Shown here: positions 1 to 12,700 of the stretch, in pieces
Layout: every line of letters starts with the position of its first letter
Numbering within the stretch: the stretch's first letter is position 1
Assembly (NCBI GenBank): GCA_944472155.2
Contig: OX235271.1
Location: forward strand, 79,530,256 to 79,594,255
Direction: 5' to 3'
DNA: 64,000 bases
DNA from: Trichobilharzia szidati
Taxonomy: Eukaryota; Platyhelminthes; Trematoda; Strigeidida; Schistosomatidae
Position numbers and translations under genes: made by a program
Notes under the pieces: generated by a model
The model's input: the letters and a program-made list of their open reading frames with translations, nothing else
Databases searched by the model: none
Told to the model about the DNA's origin: nothing

Positions 1-558
1 AATAAAAATGGACGCCAGTCTGTTAAGCTGAACCAAAATAAAGGATCGATTAGTCAACTAGAATTTCCATCGTTCTGCCAAAAGTTTTATTTTATACTGA
101 TACACTGATGTACTGCATGTGCCTATAGGTATACCACTCCGTAGTGTAGATGTTGGTGTGTGTATGTGTGTATTTGTATATATCGATGCATCAGTGACTG
201 TATGCTTGTATTTGTGTGTGCATTTGTGTGAGTATGAGTAGGTTTTTAAAACTCATAAAACTCACATTTTCTCATTTTTATCTCAGTTATTCAAGTGAAC
301 AGAATAAGATAGGTGTCTAACTCTTGAACTCTTTTCAATTTATCCTGTGATACAAAGCAATTTCTACAAACAATGGGACGTGTTCAAATTGTAAGGAGGA
401 ATTATTTTTTTGTTGTTGTTGTTTATTCTATTTGTTAATTTGTTGATGATTATGTAATTTGGTGAATACACTAAATAGGTAGCTTTGAAATTAGTGATCA
501 CAAGTTGCATAATCTTATGTCACTCAATATTCATGCTCTTGACTCATAAGACTACATG
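1..558. other. Upstream flank of calpain, no gene seen
   Basis: AT-rich sequence with a degenerate TG-rich microsatellite at about 150-240. I see no coding exon or recognisable repeat here. It probably holds calpain promoter sequence. Confidence 0.4.
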
Positions 559-567
559 TATATAAAA
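559..567 (+). promoter_or_regulatory. TATA-like box of the calpain gene
   Basis: TATATAAAA lies 75 nt upstream of the calpain ATG at 642. That spacing would put initiation near 590 and give a leader of about 50 nt. This is inferred from position only, and trans-splicing or another start site is possible. Confidence 0.4.
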
Positions 568-641
568 GCATTATGCAATAGAATTTCACTGGATTCACGC
601 TTTCCACATTAAACTATCTATCTATACATAAATTTATAAGA

Positions 642-713
642 ATGTATCGTTACCGTTATCCATCATCATCATCATCATCGTCTACGAGTTCGGAAGAAGA
701 GGAGAACGAAGAT
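642..713 (+). CDS. Calpain exon 1
   Basis: Codes residues 1-24: a short Tyr/Arg start, then a Ser run and a Glu cluster. The donor GTGAAT follows. Intron 1 is only 57 nt and ends TTTTAATAG; reading through it meets an in-frame stop, which supports splicing here. The ATG at 642 is the first in this frame after the TATA-like box. Confidence 0.8.
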
Positions 714-3700
714 GTGAATTATACATATAAAGATGATTTATATCTTTTCAATACTCACTTATTTTAATAGGTTTATGCCCCAGATGATTCATCCTCTGGA
801 CGAGTTAATCATCCTGGTAAACGAGAAATTGATCCACGCAGCGGGAAAGTGATCAAAGTTACCCGAGAGACTCCAGAGGACTATTGTAAGTTGATCAGTG
901 TGAAACTCTTTCATGTTTATACCGTATCATTTTGATTATTTATCTAAGAATAGTAGATTTTACTGTTGACGAATGAATGAGTTGCTAGTTCACTGGTTGG
1001 ATGGTAGCCAGCTACACAAGGGGTTTGGGTGAAGCTCCTGGCAGACGCGTTTATAAACAGCCTGGTTTACTAGCTTCTAGTAAACTGAGAAACGATGGGA
1101 GGTTGGGCTCAAGGATGGCAACCCCACCGTTGCTACTGAGACTTCAAAGCCTGTAGCTGAATATCCTACTCGGAGAGCAAGGAATGAAGAAAAAGAGGAC
1201 GATAGTGGTGACACGATAGTGAAAGATGTTTAGTGTTTTCTTTTGCTTTCAAGAATATTCATGACATGTTGACTAAGATATTACTGCATGATTTATGAGC
1301 CTAATTGAATTTATAAACATTGTAGAAAAATATTACACCTGACTCCTATTAATAAAGGAAACATAAAACGTCAAGCAAATCAGGTTACTTCAAACCATCT
1401 TAGGACTAGATAGATTATATAACTTTTAAAAACTAGTTTACCCTTAGACAATGCTTTCAACCAAATACTTGTACAAAACTATTCCCTTTTCAATACTTAA
1501 TAACATCTTGAACATTTTGGTAATGTATGATTCTGTAGCGAATACTTGTTTTGATATTATACACCCGCCTTGGAAAATGAGACCATCAACGAAAACAATA
1601 CTGATGGTAATTTCATAATTGGTATCTATGTTTTATGACTTTGTGAGTAGTTGGATTTTCCAGCTCCCTTTTCCCATAAAACTGAAGAATGATTAGAACC
1701 CTAAACCCTACGTTTCATGATTAATCTTCAAAATTGTCGCTGGACTGAAATTATACTGTTTTACTGTGAGAAACATCAAACAGATGAAATAATATAAAAT
1801 CATTATACATGTGTACTGGAGTAGTTTTATCACAGTGTTAGATAAAAATATTTTAATTAGGTGAGATACACATAGTTTCATAGGGTAGGAAACTCAATCC
1901 GTAGGGTTGTGATTGTGCATCGATTGAGACTTCTAAGATATCTGTTACGCAAGCCACATCATCAACTTCTTACACAAGTAATGATAACTGAAACTGAATA
2001 GAATAAAAAGGAGTTAAGGGTGGTCAGATCAAAGGTCTAGTTTACCTGACTGGATTTATCATATATGCTATAAATCAATGGTTGAATATCTCTTGTATAA
2101 AATGAATCAAAACTGCACGCAGGAGTATATTAACTTAATCTAATTTCCAGAGTCTTTCCAAAGTCTTTACTAGTCACTTTTTAATCATTCTTATCCCTTA
2201 CATCCATTTTTGTCCATTAACTGTGATGGATTTATAATGATGCATCGTTTTGGAAAACTGGACGTCGTTTCATCCGTTAATCATCAGTTAACTCTGATAT
2301 ACATTACAACAAAGTTTTTTAAAAATTTCCCAATGAATGAAAAACAAAACGATATTGTTTTTTACTGACGTGATAAGCAATTTCATTATGTAAACACACG
2401 TGCTTTTATAATTTTACACACTTATCAAATCCAACAATCTACACCTGGTTTTGTTATCTTTACCAATTGGCCAATTCGACAACGCGAAAATGACCCCATG
2501 TTGAGGAACGATGATTAATTTATCATATATACGCTGGGATTTTGTAAATTCTGGTTTAATAATACTTTCATAAAGCTATTAGCAGCATTAAATAGCGAAA
2601 CATCAGTAAAAACGATATCGTTTCGTTTTTTCATTCATTGGGAAATACAAAATATCTTTATTATTATAATGAATATCATATACCCGATGCCCAAATTTTT
2701 TCAAACTGTTAAAAGTGAACTTGGTTTGGACAAATATAATTCTGATAAAGCTTAAATTTATAAATTAGGCTGATAGGGAATGAAGTAAATCGAAATGGAA
2801 ATGGACACGATAGAATGAAAGTGATGAGAACAAAACACGTAGTTAGGCGAAGAGGTTGTTTTCGGCGAATTCATTTTCTTTGGCTGTACAGTTGCATTGA
2901 TACTCAATTGTTTCATGAAACATGGTAGTAACAAAAGTGATTAGTTGTCACAAACATAGTTGTTAATATTAGTCAATGTATAAAGGAAGTTGAACAAGTC
3001 TATTATAGTTACATAATAAGGTGAAGAATGGAACTTCTTCAAATTAATCCTGACTAGGTTCATCTAGAAGATGAACCTGAAAATGAAGTCATCTGGATGA
3101 AAGTTACGAATAATTACCAATAAATCTGAAAACACTTTACTGAAGGGTGATCAGATGCTCTATAATATTTTTAAATGATCTTATTATATAAAAATTCACA
3201 GAAAATTACTTATTCCATAATCCATAATTAACTTACTGTGCATGATTGAAAAAACATTAAGCTATTTAGTTTCTGTGTGAATGAAGTAATCTTATAATAT
3301 GAATGGGATTAGATACAATAAACTGTGTATGAAAAGCTTTCGGATAAATCATCCTCTCATACTCTATGTAATATATGACATAAATGAACGAATATGGAGG
3401 TGCATACGTCCACACTGTCGAAGTGCAACTGTTATATAGTTTAAATCTGCCTAACATATTTAAAAAGTCTCAATGGAATAATCTAAGAGAACAGATATAT
3501 ATAATAATAATCACTTTATTCACTGAATATGCCCTTCATAGATCTACTCTCAAAGATATACCTACTCAAGTTAACAAAACTAAAGTACATCCGTGTACAC
3601 TACAGTGACTTTCAAGGCAGTCACCTCCATCAAAATATAGTTAATTATTCTATTCAGAGGGTTACAGTTTTATATAAACTAATCAAATGTAGCGACATAT

Positions 3701-6700
3701 CTGTTTGGAGTGCATATATGATAATGAATTAGCTTTATTCGGTAAGTATGTTGAAATGACACACGACTACATCAATGCTGACATATCAAATGACGACAAC
3801 CTGGTCAGCATTTGGGTCTCGTGGTTCATCTGGAAGAAAACCCAACTTGTGATTTGAGGGCTGGTAGTTTGAGCCCTGATTCTACCCAGATTTTCATCTC
3901 ACCTTCAGTCATCATTCACTACATCAGGAGCAGGACCTCTTAATCCAAGGTTATTCCAGAAAAAATCATCTTCAACCTATTTGATTCACTGATTATAACT
4001 AATGTTACCTAATCTCTAATACCAGAATGCTTTATCTCCAATTGGTTATAATTATATTTCAATAGTTTAAACACAATGATAAGCGTTTTGTTTTGGGGAA
4101 ATATTTCAATCAAAATTACTGCCCGTGATCACATCAACTGTTGGGATTGTTTTTTAATTCACACACGTATGGTTTATAATCATATATATATATTACATTT
4201 TTGTGTACCCAGAATTATATTCCAGGTTGTTGACACTTGTGCTCAGTCACTCTCAAAGCATGTATTCGGCATAACCTTAACGAATATAGATTCTGTTACT
4301 AGTCTTTCTTTCCATTCGATCTTATTAGATTTCAGAATAAAAACGTTGTCCTAATCCATATTGTGGTTTCTATCCCATGCAGCCATAGAGGAATGTTTCT
4401 ACAAATTACTGTACGCTTATGTTCCTGTGGGATGACCTTCAATTAGACGTTTATGTTCCCTCACTCTTATTTTGAGTGATCTAGACGTCTGACCCACATA
4501 TTTAATCGGACATTGCCAAAACAAAACACTTATCATTGTGTGTAAACCATTAAAATATAATTATAATTAATTTGATCTATTCCACAATGCACAAACATTT
4601 CACTGACATTAATTAGCTTTATTTCTAGTTAAAATAGGCAAAGTTAGAGTTTCTCTTGATGCGCATCTGTGTATAATCTTTGAGATGATTCAGTGTTGAT
4701 CGGGAAAACTAATGGTGTGAATATTAATAGGTTATACGAACGTATTTATGCTTATATCATTTAGCGGTAGTCCACACCATCATCATCATCATCAGAAATA
4801 ATAATGATATGCAAGCGAAAAGCAACAAGTTGGCAGAAGAAGCATCAAAGATAGGACCTCAGGTGAACATAGAGAAAACAGAGGTAATGAAGATTCCTGG
4901 ACAAGAACAACAACAACAGACAATGACCAGCATAAATGGGAGGAACCTTCACCAACCGACCTGGGAAGCATCGTTTCAACTACAGGCGGACGGAACTGAC
5001 GAGGATATCAAAGCAAGAATCGGAAAAGCAAGACAAGCTTTCATTACTCTCAAGCCTATGTGGAAATCAGCAGCACTCAGCATCAAGAACAAGATCCGGA
5101 TTTTCAACTCCAATGTGAAGTCAGTGTTATTATACGGATCAGAGACTTGTACTGCGCGTCATAAAGAGCATCTCAAACAAACTACAGACCTTCATCAACA
5201 GTTGTCTTCACTCAATACTCAAGATCTGATGGCCAGAAGAGATCAACAACAGGGACCAATCTCCATGAGCGAACCAACCAGGAACCGATTGTGAAAAAAT
5301 AGGCAGGAAGAAATGGAGATGGATTGGCCATACTCTGAGGAAACCATCAAGTGACATCACTAGACAAGCCATCGCTCGAGTGGAACCCGAAAGGGAAGCG
5401 GCGAGTTGTTCGTCAGTGCAAGGGTGACTTGGAGGAGGTCATGTGAAGAGGAGATGAAAATGTGTGAGCAGACTTGGAGCCAGGTGAAGAGTCTAGCAGA
5501 GAACCGAACGCAATGGAGACGCACGGCTGAAGCCCTATGTTCCTCTAGGAATTAAAGGAAACAGTAATAATAATAATCTTCATTTAAAACATTATAGAAA
5601 ATTAAACTGTTAGAGAGTGAATTTCCTTCTTATGCAACAAAAATTAGTGCCGTTATTATGCCTTACTGTTCTTTTTCTTCAATCATTTGAGTTCCAAGTA
5701 GAGTATAGAGCTATAAGCTTAGAGGTTAAAGTAGCGATGGCGCTGTTTTTTATAGGATGAAATTGCTGGCCACACGCGCCCCTCCCCAAATTTCCTTCTT
5801 TTCCAGGCTTAGTATGGGCTAGTAAACTAAGTGAGGTTTAAAGTTGCATTGATTGGGTATTTTACTGCTGAGCCCCATAAGCTGTCAGTGTTGAGGGCTT
5901 CAAAATAAAAAAAACTAAACTTCATATTCCTTATGTATAATGTTACATGTTATTAAAAGTGTTCTTGCGAATCATCCACCTGAGCTACAACTTCTCTATT
6001 ATTTCAAAATGTTACATGTGGACAATAAATAATTAAGGTTTCATCATAGGGAACTTCTTTATTTATTCACTTATATATTCCCCCAAAATTAACACATTCA
6101 CAAGGTTTTAAATGAAACAGAAAGAAGTTGCTTTTAGGTACAGATGGAATATGAACTGCTTGTAGCTGATTACCTTTCTCGCTTCTTTTCACTAGTTTTT
6201 AATAATAATAGTAATAATAACATCTTTATTCTGGATAGTATTTATAAAGTGTACAAAATTTTCGGAGAAGTCAATTGCATGATATTTTCCCCTAGTACAA
6301 TATCTTCAAGTAAAATATTAATTGACAGTTTATCCTGTAACACAATGCTCTCTGAGCTGATGAAGCACAAACCATTCCATTATGATATTTCTGCTTTGTT
6401 TCCACCAAGAAATCCATGATATCTAGTTGAAAGTTAATTGTAAGATGTTGAGAAGTACATTTTGAGACCAAAGGACATAAGGGAATAACAGTTATCTTAT
6501 ATAAGATACATTGTATTGGAACACGTTGCCACCAACAACCATGCCTTCCCTCAAGTTTAGCAGGAACTTCCGAATCAGAAGCTTTTAAACATTTTAAATA
6601 CACACAAGAGTAGATAATACCATTAGAAGTCATATCTTAATCGATTAAAACAAACCGATGGAGAGAAAATATATGCACTAAAGAGATGTAATTTTCTGGT

Positions 6701-9700
6701 AGCCCAAATTTTAAGCAGGCCGCCGAAAGTATGTTATATATAATCAACATACTGGCAATGAATTATCTTTTGTTGTACATGAAATCAAAAAAAATTAATT
6801 TACTTAGTTTCTTTTCACTCCTCCTGGTGAAAATGACTGGAGTTGTGGAACAATCACTTCCAAAAAATATCAAAAGAACTAAACAGCTAATTTTATCATT
6901 TATGTATCCGATTTAACTAAAACATTCTGAAGGTAATCTATCAAAAATGACTAGTCAGTTGAATAGTATTACAAACTCGCAGTTATCTAATGGGATAACC
7001 TGGGAGTACTGGACAGCGGCTTCGTCCTAGCTTAAGGCTCTTCATCAGTACGCACCCGCCGGGGTGTAAACCCAGGTCCTCCTAGTTACAAGGCGAGCTC
7101 GTAGACCATTAAGCTACTGGGATCCGATCGAATGGCCCATTAATTCTAACTTCTGACAATTCACGGCTGAATGGTCTACAAGTTCGCCTAGTAAACAGAA
7201 GGTCCTGGGTTCAAAACCTGGCGGTGGATGCGTACTGATGAAGATTCCCAAACTAGGACGAAACAACTGTCCAGTATTCCCAGATTTTTCAGTGGTTCTC
7301 TAACTGATGTCAGTTCATGATGAAATCCTCCGTCCAATCAAACAAAATTCCTACCAAACCAATACTTGAAAATTATCTAATAAACAAACTAATATGAAAT
7401 AGTAATAACCAGTCTTATTCCTATTGTAATTGCAACTCAAGTACATAAGCTGAACTAACTAAAGTAGGAGCTAATACACACAGCTTAGAAAAGAGAAACA
7501 ATATCTCCGGTACCAAAGGTACAAAGCTTGGAGCTTTATGTTCCACTCAGAAAGCAAAGGATGAAAAGGAATTTAAAGTCGATATGCTTAATCATTGTTT
7601 AATTGCGAAGTGTTTATCATTGAAGTAGGCATATACTTGCATTTACAAACAGTAGAGAAGATTTGTACATTAGATGAATGTTCTCTGGGCTTGCTGGCTG
7701 GATTACGAAACTTTCATCGTCTTAAGATTTCGTCTACAAAGACAATAGAAGCTTCACAGTTAAACTATCCAGCTCAGAGAACTCGACCACAATCAAAGCA
7801 CTAGCGCTGATTCTATTCCATGAGTAAAAGTTTCGTTTTGACCAATGTTTTATTGCTAAATTAGAAGGTGAAGTTAGTGCAATCTAACAGAAACCAGCTT
7901 GACTTCTAAAATGAGTATTGTGGGGATTTTTATAATGTCAGGAGTAAGTATAGAACGATCCGTTGTTTTAGGGTCTGATGTTTGCTAAATAAGATAGAAA
8001 GTTTTCAGTTAAGCCCTTCCTGATTGAGTGGCTAATATGATGATGAATTTGGGCCAAATAACAGATCGAAATTTGGTGGCGGATGAACACACACACTAAT
8101 TTAATCAGTTAAATAGACATTTTGAAGAAATAAAATCATGTTACTCACTAATGAGAACTCTCTGAGTAAGAAAAGTGCCGTCCTCATGCTTCCTGAGTTT
8201 CCACTGCACTATGCCCAGGGGAACCACTGGTTACGTAATCCAGTCCAATGAAAGTTTCCTAGACTAACTAAGCATAGATTTATATTACTCTTGGAAAAAC
8301 TGAAATTCAGAAAGCCCCAAATTCATGTATCGTCTGTTTCGTTGTTTACTTCTTATCCATGGTCATCTAAATTCGCAAATGCAATAAATCCTGTTTTCTC
8401 CCTCCCTGTATTTTCATTTATTTCTATCCATCTTACAGTATTTACTTTCACCAATAAGCCATTATCTGTCAGCTAATATTCCACTAAGAAAGAACGCATC
8501 CATCGTCCGAATGTGTGATATAGAATTCACAAATCGTAAGCCTTACGATCACTAATATTTAGGCTATCTAACTCCTGGATGCTAGCTCTTAATAATTCTC
8601 GTAGAAGTACTAATATTTTTGGTGGGTCTATAGCGAACTAAAAAGCACACAGTTTCAGAAATGATTCACATAGCACTAGCAAAGTCCTTATAATGCTATT
8701 CGTTCCAAGTGGAATATTGAGCTTCAGTGGTGCATGTCCTTTTCTCTCGGTTTCCTCTCTTATCACTTTTACTTCACCCCATACCTACCCACAAGATTTC
8801 ATTTCCTCGTCACATGATCTCCTCCATGTCAACCTGGGACGCCCAAGCTAAACTTCGCTTCTAATAGTCACCTAGGCAATAAAAACACACAGTGGAAATA
8901 AGCATAGTCGAGTGTCTTGTTCCAAACTGAAAGTCTTCTCAATTATCTATTTTAAAAAGGCGTCAAGTAATATGGTAGAATATATATATATTTAATTTTA
9001 ACTCTTTCATATTTCAGTGGATGTTCTCAAACCCGTCAAAGGTCCAAAACGTATGGAATTCAATCCAAATCTGCCCAAAACACTTACACCGAAAGGATAT
9101 GCTAAGGTAATAATTTTTCTGTCAATTTTCATATCATTTGTCTGATTTCACGGATGTTGTGTACTAGAGCTTTTAGCAGATTACCTCATATTATGTTAAA
9201 CCCTGTGTGTATATGGGGAGTAGAAACCAACTGAACGATAATAAATCACTTCAGCTGTCTCCTAGCTGACTTATTTATAGAATCAGAAAGTATCACTGAG
9301 GTTCCTGGTGAAACTTCATTCCTACCACCTGAGTGTTCTGCTTGTGAAATTCCATAGGCTTAACTTCTGACATTGAAATGACGTAAGTGGCTTTCAGAAG
9401 TTCAGAAAAAATATAATCCATATTTGATAGAAGGCACCCTCAATCGATTTTGTTCAACTTTAATTGATTATTGAAGCGTGATTTATAACTTCATCGCTAA
9501 TAAGAAGTAAATCTCTCAGTTCGCGTTTTGTAGTTCACTTACGACAGCTAAAAAAATGGACGTCAGTTTAATAAAACGGTGAATTGATGTGTAACCAGTG
9601 CTAGCGGTTATTGTTAATATTCCTAATCCCTCGTCAACTCTATTCACAAACGTCAAAGTGTTTGTTCATTGTATGTGAATTCTTATCTGAGGGTTAAACT

Positions 9701-12700
9701 GACCCGTCTTTCTTAATGCTGTATGTTGATACCATTGGAGACACTCACTAGTCTAAAGTAAGCGGGTTTAGTTCCAGTTATTAGTAATTATGTGACTGCT
9801 TTTCAAAATTAACTTGAAATAGGTTTACTGGATTTCTGGTTTGTAAGTGAAGGCTTAAAAATCCCTGACACAGAAGTGTTGAAGTGATTTACGTTTAATC
9901 CATGCGTTATGATTTGGATAGAGCTAATTATTTAAACATTCCTTATACTTAGTATTATTCATATATATTTATATACATAATTGAAATTTCTGAAATACGT
10001 TTAAGTATTTAATACCTACTACGAATATAATTGCAGCTCAAATTAGTAATGAGTGTTACAAGTAAACAATACGAAACGCTGATTCGACGATTGAAAGCTG
10101 AACGAACACTTTGGGAGGATCCTGATTTTCCAGCTGCAAGCAGTTCTATTGGCAATCTTCCAGGAGTTACAGACAGAGTGGAATGGAAACGACCACATGT
10201 AAGCATACATTACATTATAGTAGGCTTTATGCTTTCCTTTCCATTTACTTTTGAATACAAATTTCCATACATACATATTTCTATGTCAGAAAGGAATGCA
10301 TTGCTTTAATCAAAATCGTTAGCTGCTGCATTCATCTGTCATATGAATACTGAAAAACAAAAATCATACGTTTCACTATGAAGAAAAGAAAACCAAAAAC
10401 AGTAAAGCCTTATTTAATTTGTCAAAAAGGCCGATAAGAAAAATGCATTCCATCAGGCGACGCTGAAAGATTGAAATCAAAGGAAAGTCAATGTTTTCTT
10501 CTTTCTCTTAATCACATTACTAATTTTTAATAATTTTATGATTTGCCTAGCACACAAGCACACAAAAACACGTAAATTGGCATCATCTTAGGCATACATC
10601 TTGTTTTTGGCAATAGATTACAATGAATCACATCTAAGTAGTTACTTAACAAAATCACATGCAACTTCTGGTATATTTGGATTCAATATGTGTATTGGAT
10701 TTGTGCGTTTAGTATACCAGCATTGGGTAGTTTCACTTTATAGCTCAATACATACAGAAATGAAAGGGATAATGACAATGTCTAATCATTTTTGATGAGT
10801 ACTAGAACATGTTATTCAAAGTACTTTCAGTGATCTGTGTGTTGGAATCTTTATCTGAATACTTGGGGAACTCACCAACCAATCACATCAGACTTAACGT
10901 GTGCAAATAGGATTCGCAGATATATGGCTTAACTTTCTGAGAAACGGCCACAAGCGATACAGAATAACCTTCGGCAAGAAAACAACCAGTCAGAATACGT
11001 TGCTTACAATAATGTACATAAAAATCTATAAATATCTCTTAATTTTTCCAATAAACGATCTGTTGCGCGGCCCTTGTCCTCTGTTGTTACACTATGGCAG
11101 CAAAACGCGTAAGATTTAAACTGCTATGAAATATAACAAACAAACTACACGCATGATCTGTGATTGATTCCTAGCCAATGACGCACTTCTAAACCTTGCC
11201 TAGTCTGTAGTAAATCGGAGAAGGAGGGAAGGTTAGTTGTGAGACTAACAGCCTAACCCGATAAAAAATTCAAGATCTGCTGTAACTTCAAAGCTTAATG
11301 CTTGAAGCCCTTTATTCCACTAGGAACACAAAGGTACACAAAGTGACTTGTTACCAATGATTTGATTAGTTCAGGATAAGTTTCACAGTAATTGACTTAA
11401 CGTTTCACTTTAAGATACTGACAATCTATACATTATGGGAACTATAAAGTGAATAAATTTCTGTCTTTACTCTGTGAATTAAGCGTCGAAGACTTGATTC
11501 CCCAGCTTTATGACACCTTTCTAGGCCGACTGGAAATGTGTTTAAGAAAATAAAGCAAAAACAACATATTAGACATGAACCAGAGTCTTTATCCAGTGTT
11601 GAGCAAATTTAAACGTCTTTCATAAGCCTGACGACTTACGAAAGTGGTAACCTTGGATTGTAACTAGAGATCTTGACTTACTGAATACACTAACGTTACC
11701 CAAAAGACAAATTTCACAGATATTATTGAGTGACAGTGACGCTGTATCGGAGATTTTTAGAAATTGGATGTCGATAACAATTGAGTTCTGATTCCATGGA
11801 AGAAAAGCTGGCTGCATTATCCGTAAACTGAAGTTAGCATCTCCTTTGGGCATAGCATATGCCTATATCCGAATCTACTAATCTATTCTAAGACATGCTC
11901 ATCGAAGCCTACTGACTAGGTTTGAAACTTTATCATTGGACTGAGGGACATTCTGTCGCAGTGCATCGTGTCTAAATTTCGCAAGCACCAATTATTCAGA
12001 CCTAAATGATGAATTATAGGAACGGATTTATTAGGTCGATAAATTACATTTCCTTGATTTATTTGGTTATTTAACTTAGTTATATGCTTAGCACTAAAAG
12101 TCCAAGACTTCACATAAATCTGAGTGTTTATAAGTTGGCAGTGATACAAGTCACCGAAAGTTAGGTACTTAGGATTATTGTCAACTAACTCAAAATGTAT
12201 AATTATCGACTGTCTATTTTGCAAGCTCCCAATTTATATGTGCTCGAAGCTGAATTAACACACAAGCTTTGCTGAACTGTAAATATCTTCGAATTTTAGT
12301 TTCACTTTATCGTAGTGGATAAAAATGGATGATTCTACTGGAATATGATATGTGACATTAAGGAAGTGTTCCATTGTTTCTTAAATTGTAAACACCCACA
12401 GTCGATATTCAACAGTACCCAATCAGTACTCAGTGATTCTGCTACAGTGGGACCCAGGATAAGCACTTCGTCTTCTGGATGTACCTGTATCCCCACTGAA
12501 TAATTTTGTCCACACTAACACTTATAACTAGTATCTATCGTTTCAAATTCTAAGGCCGTATCCAACAGATCAGTGGGATAAGAATTAGTACCATAACCTG
12601 CATCTCATTTCGTCAGAAACGTCTGATGATGTTAACTAGTTTGTTTAAACTCATAGACTAGTCAATGTACTGATGGTGGCTGTGATTGATGAAGATACTT

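Larger units (their letters stand above)
886..9017 (+). other. Calpain intron 2 (8.1 kb)
   Basis: Holds a degenerate + strand SINE (~1040-1200), a PLE terminal scrap (~2830-2910), an eroded PLE endonuclease (4046-4576), an RTE tail (4800-5575) and an eroded - strand SINE (~5690-5900). It also holds a hammerhead-SINE inverted dimer (6992-7372), a possible PLE-end remnant (~7680-7800) and an eroded RTE tail (~8700-8870, -). I see nothing recognisable in 1240-2800, 2950-4000, 5900-6980 and 7810-8690. Confidence 0.6.

Noticed and set aside
7230..7275. Active hammerhead in the 7.2-kb SINE copy
   Set aside because: ATGAAGA replaces CUGANGA when aligned on helix I (GTACTG/CAGTAC), so the essential C3 is missing. 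The same holds for the 36.4-kb copy. The 47.6-kb copy has lost G5 and the 15.1-kb copy U4.
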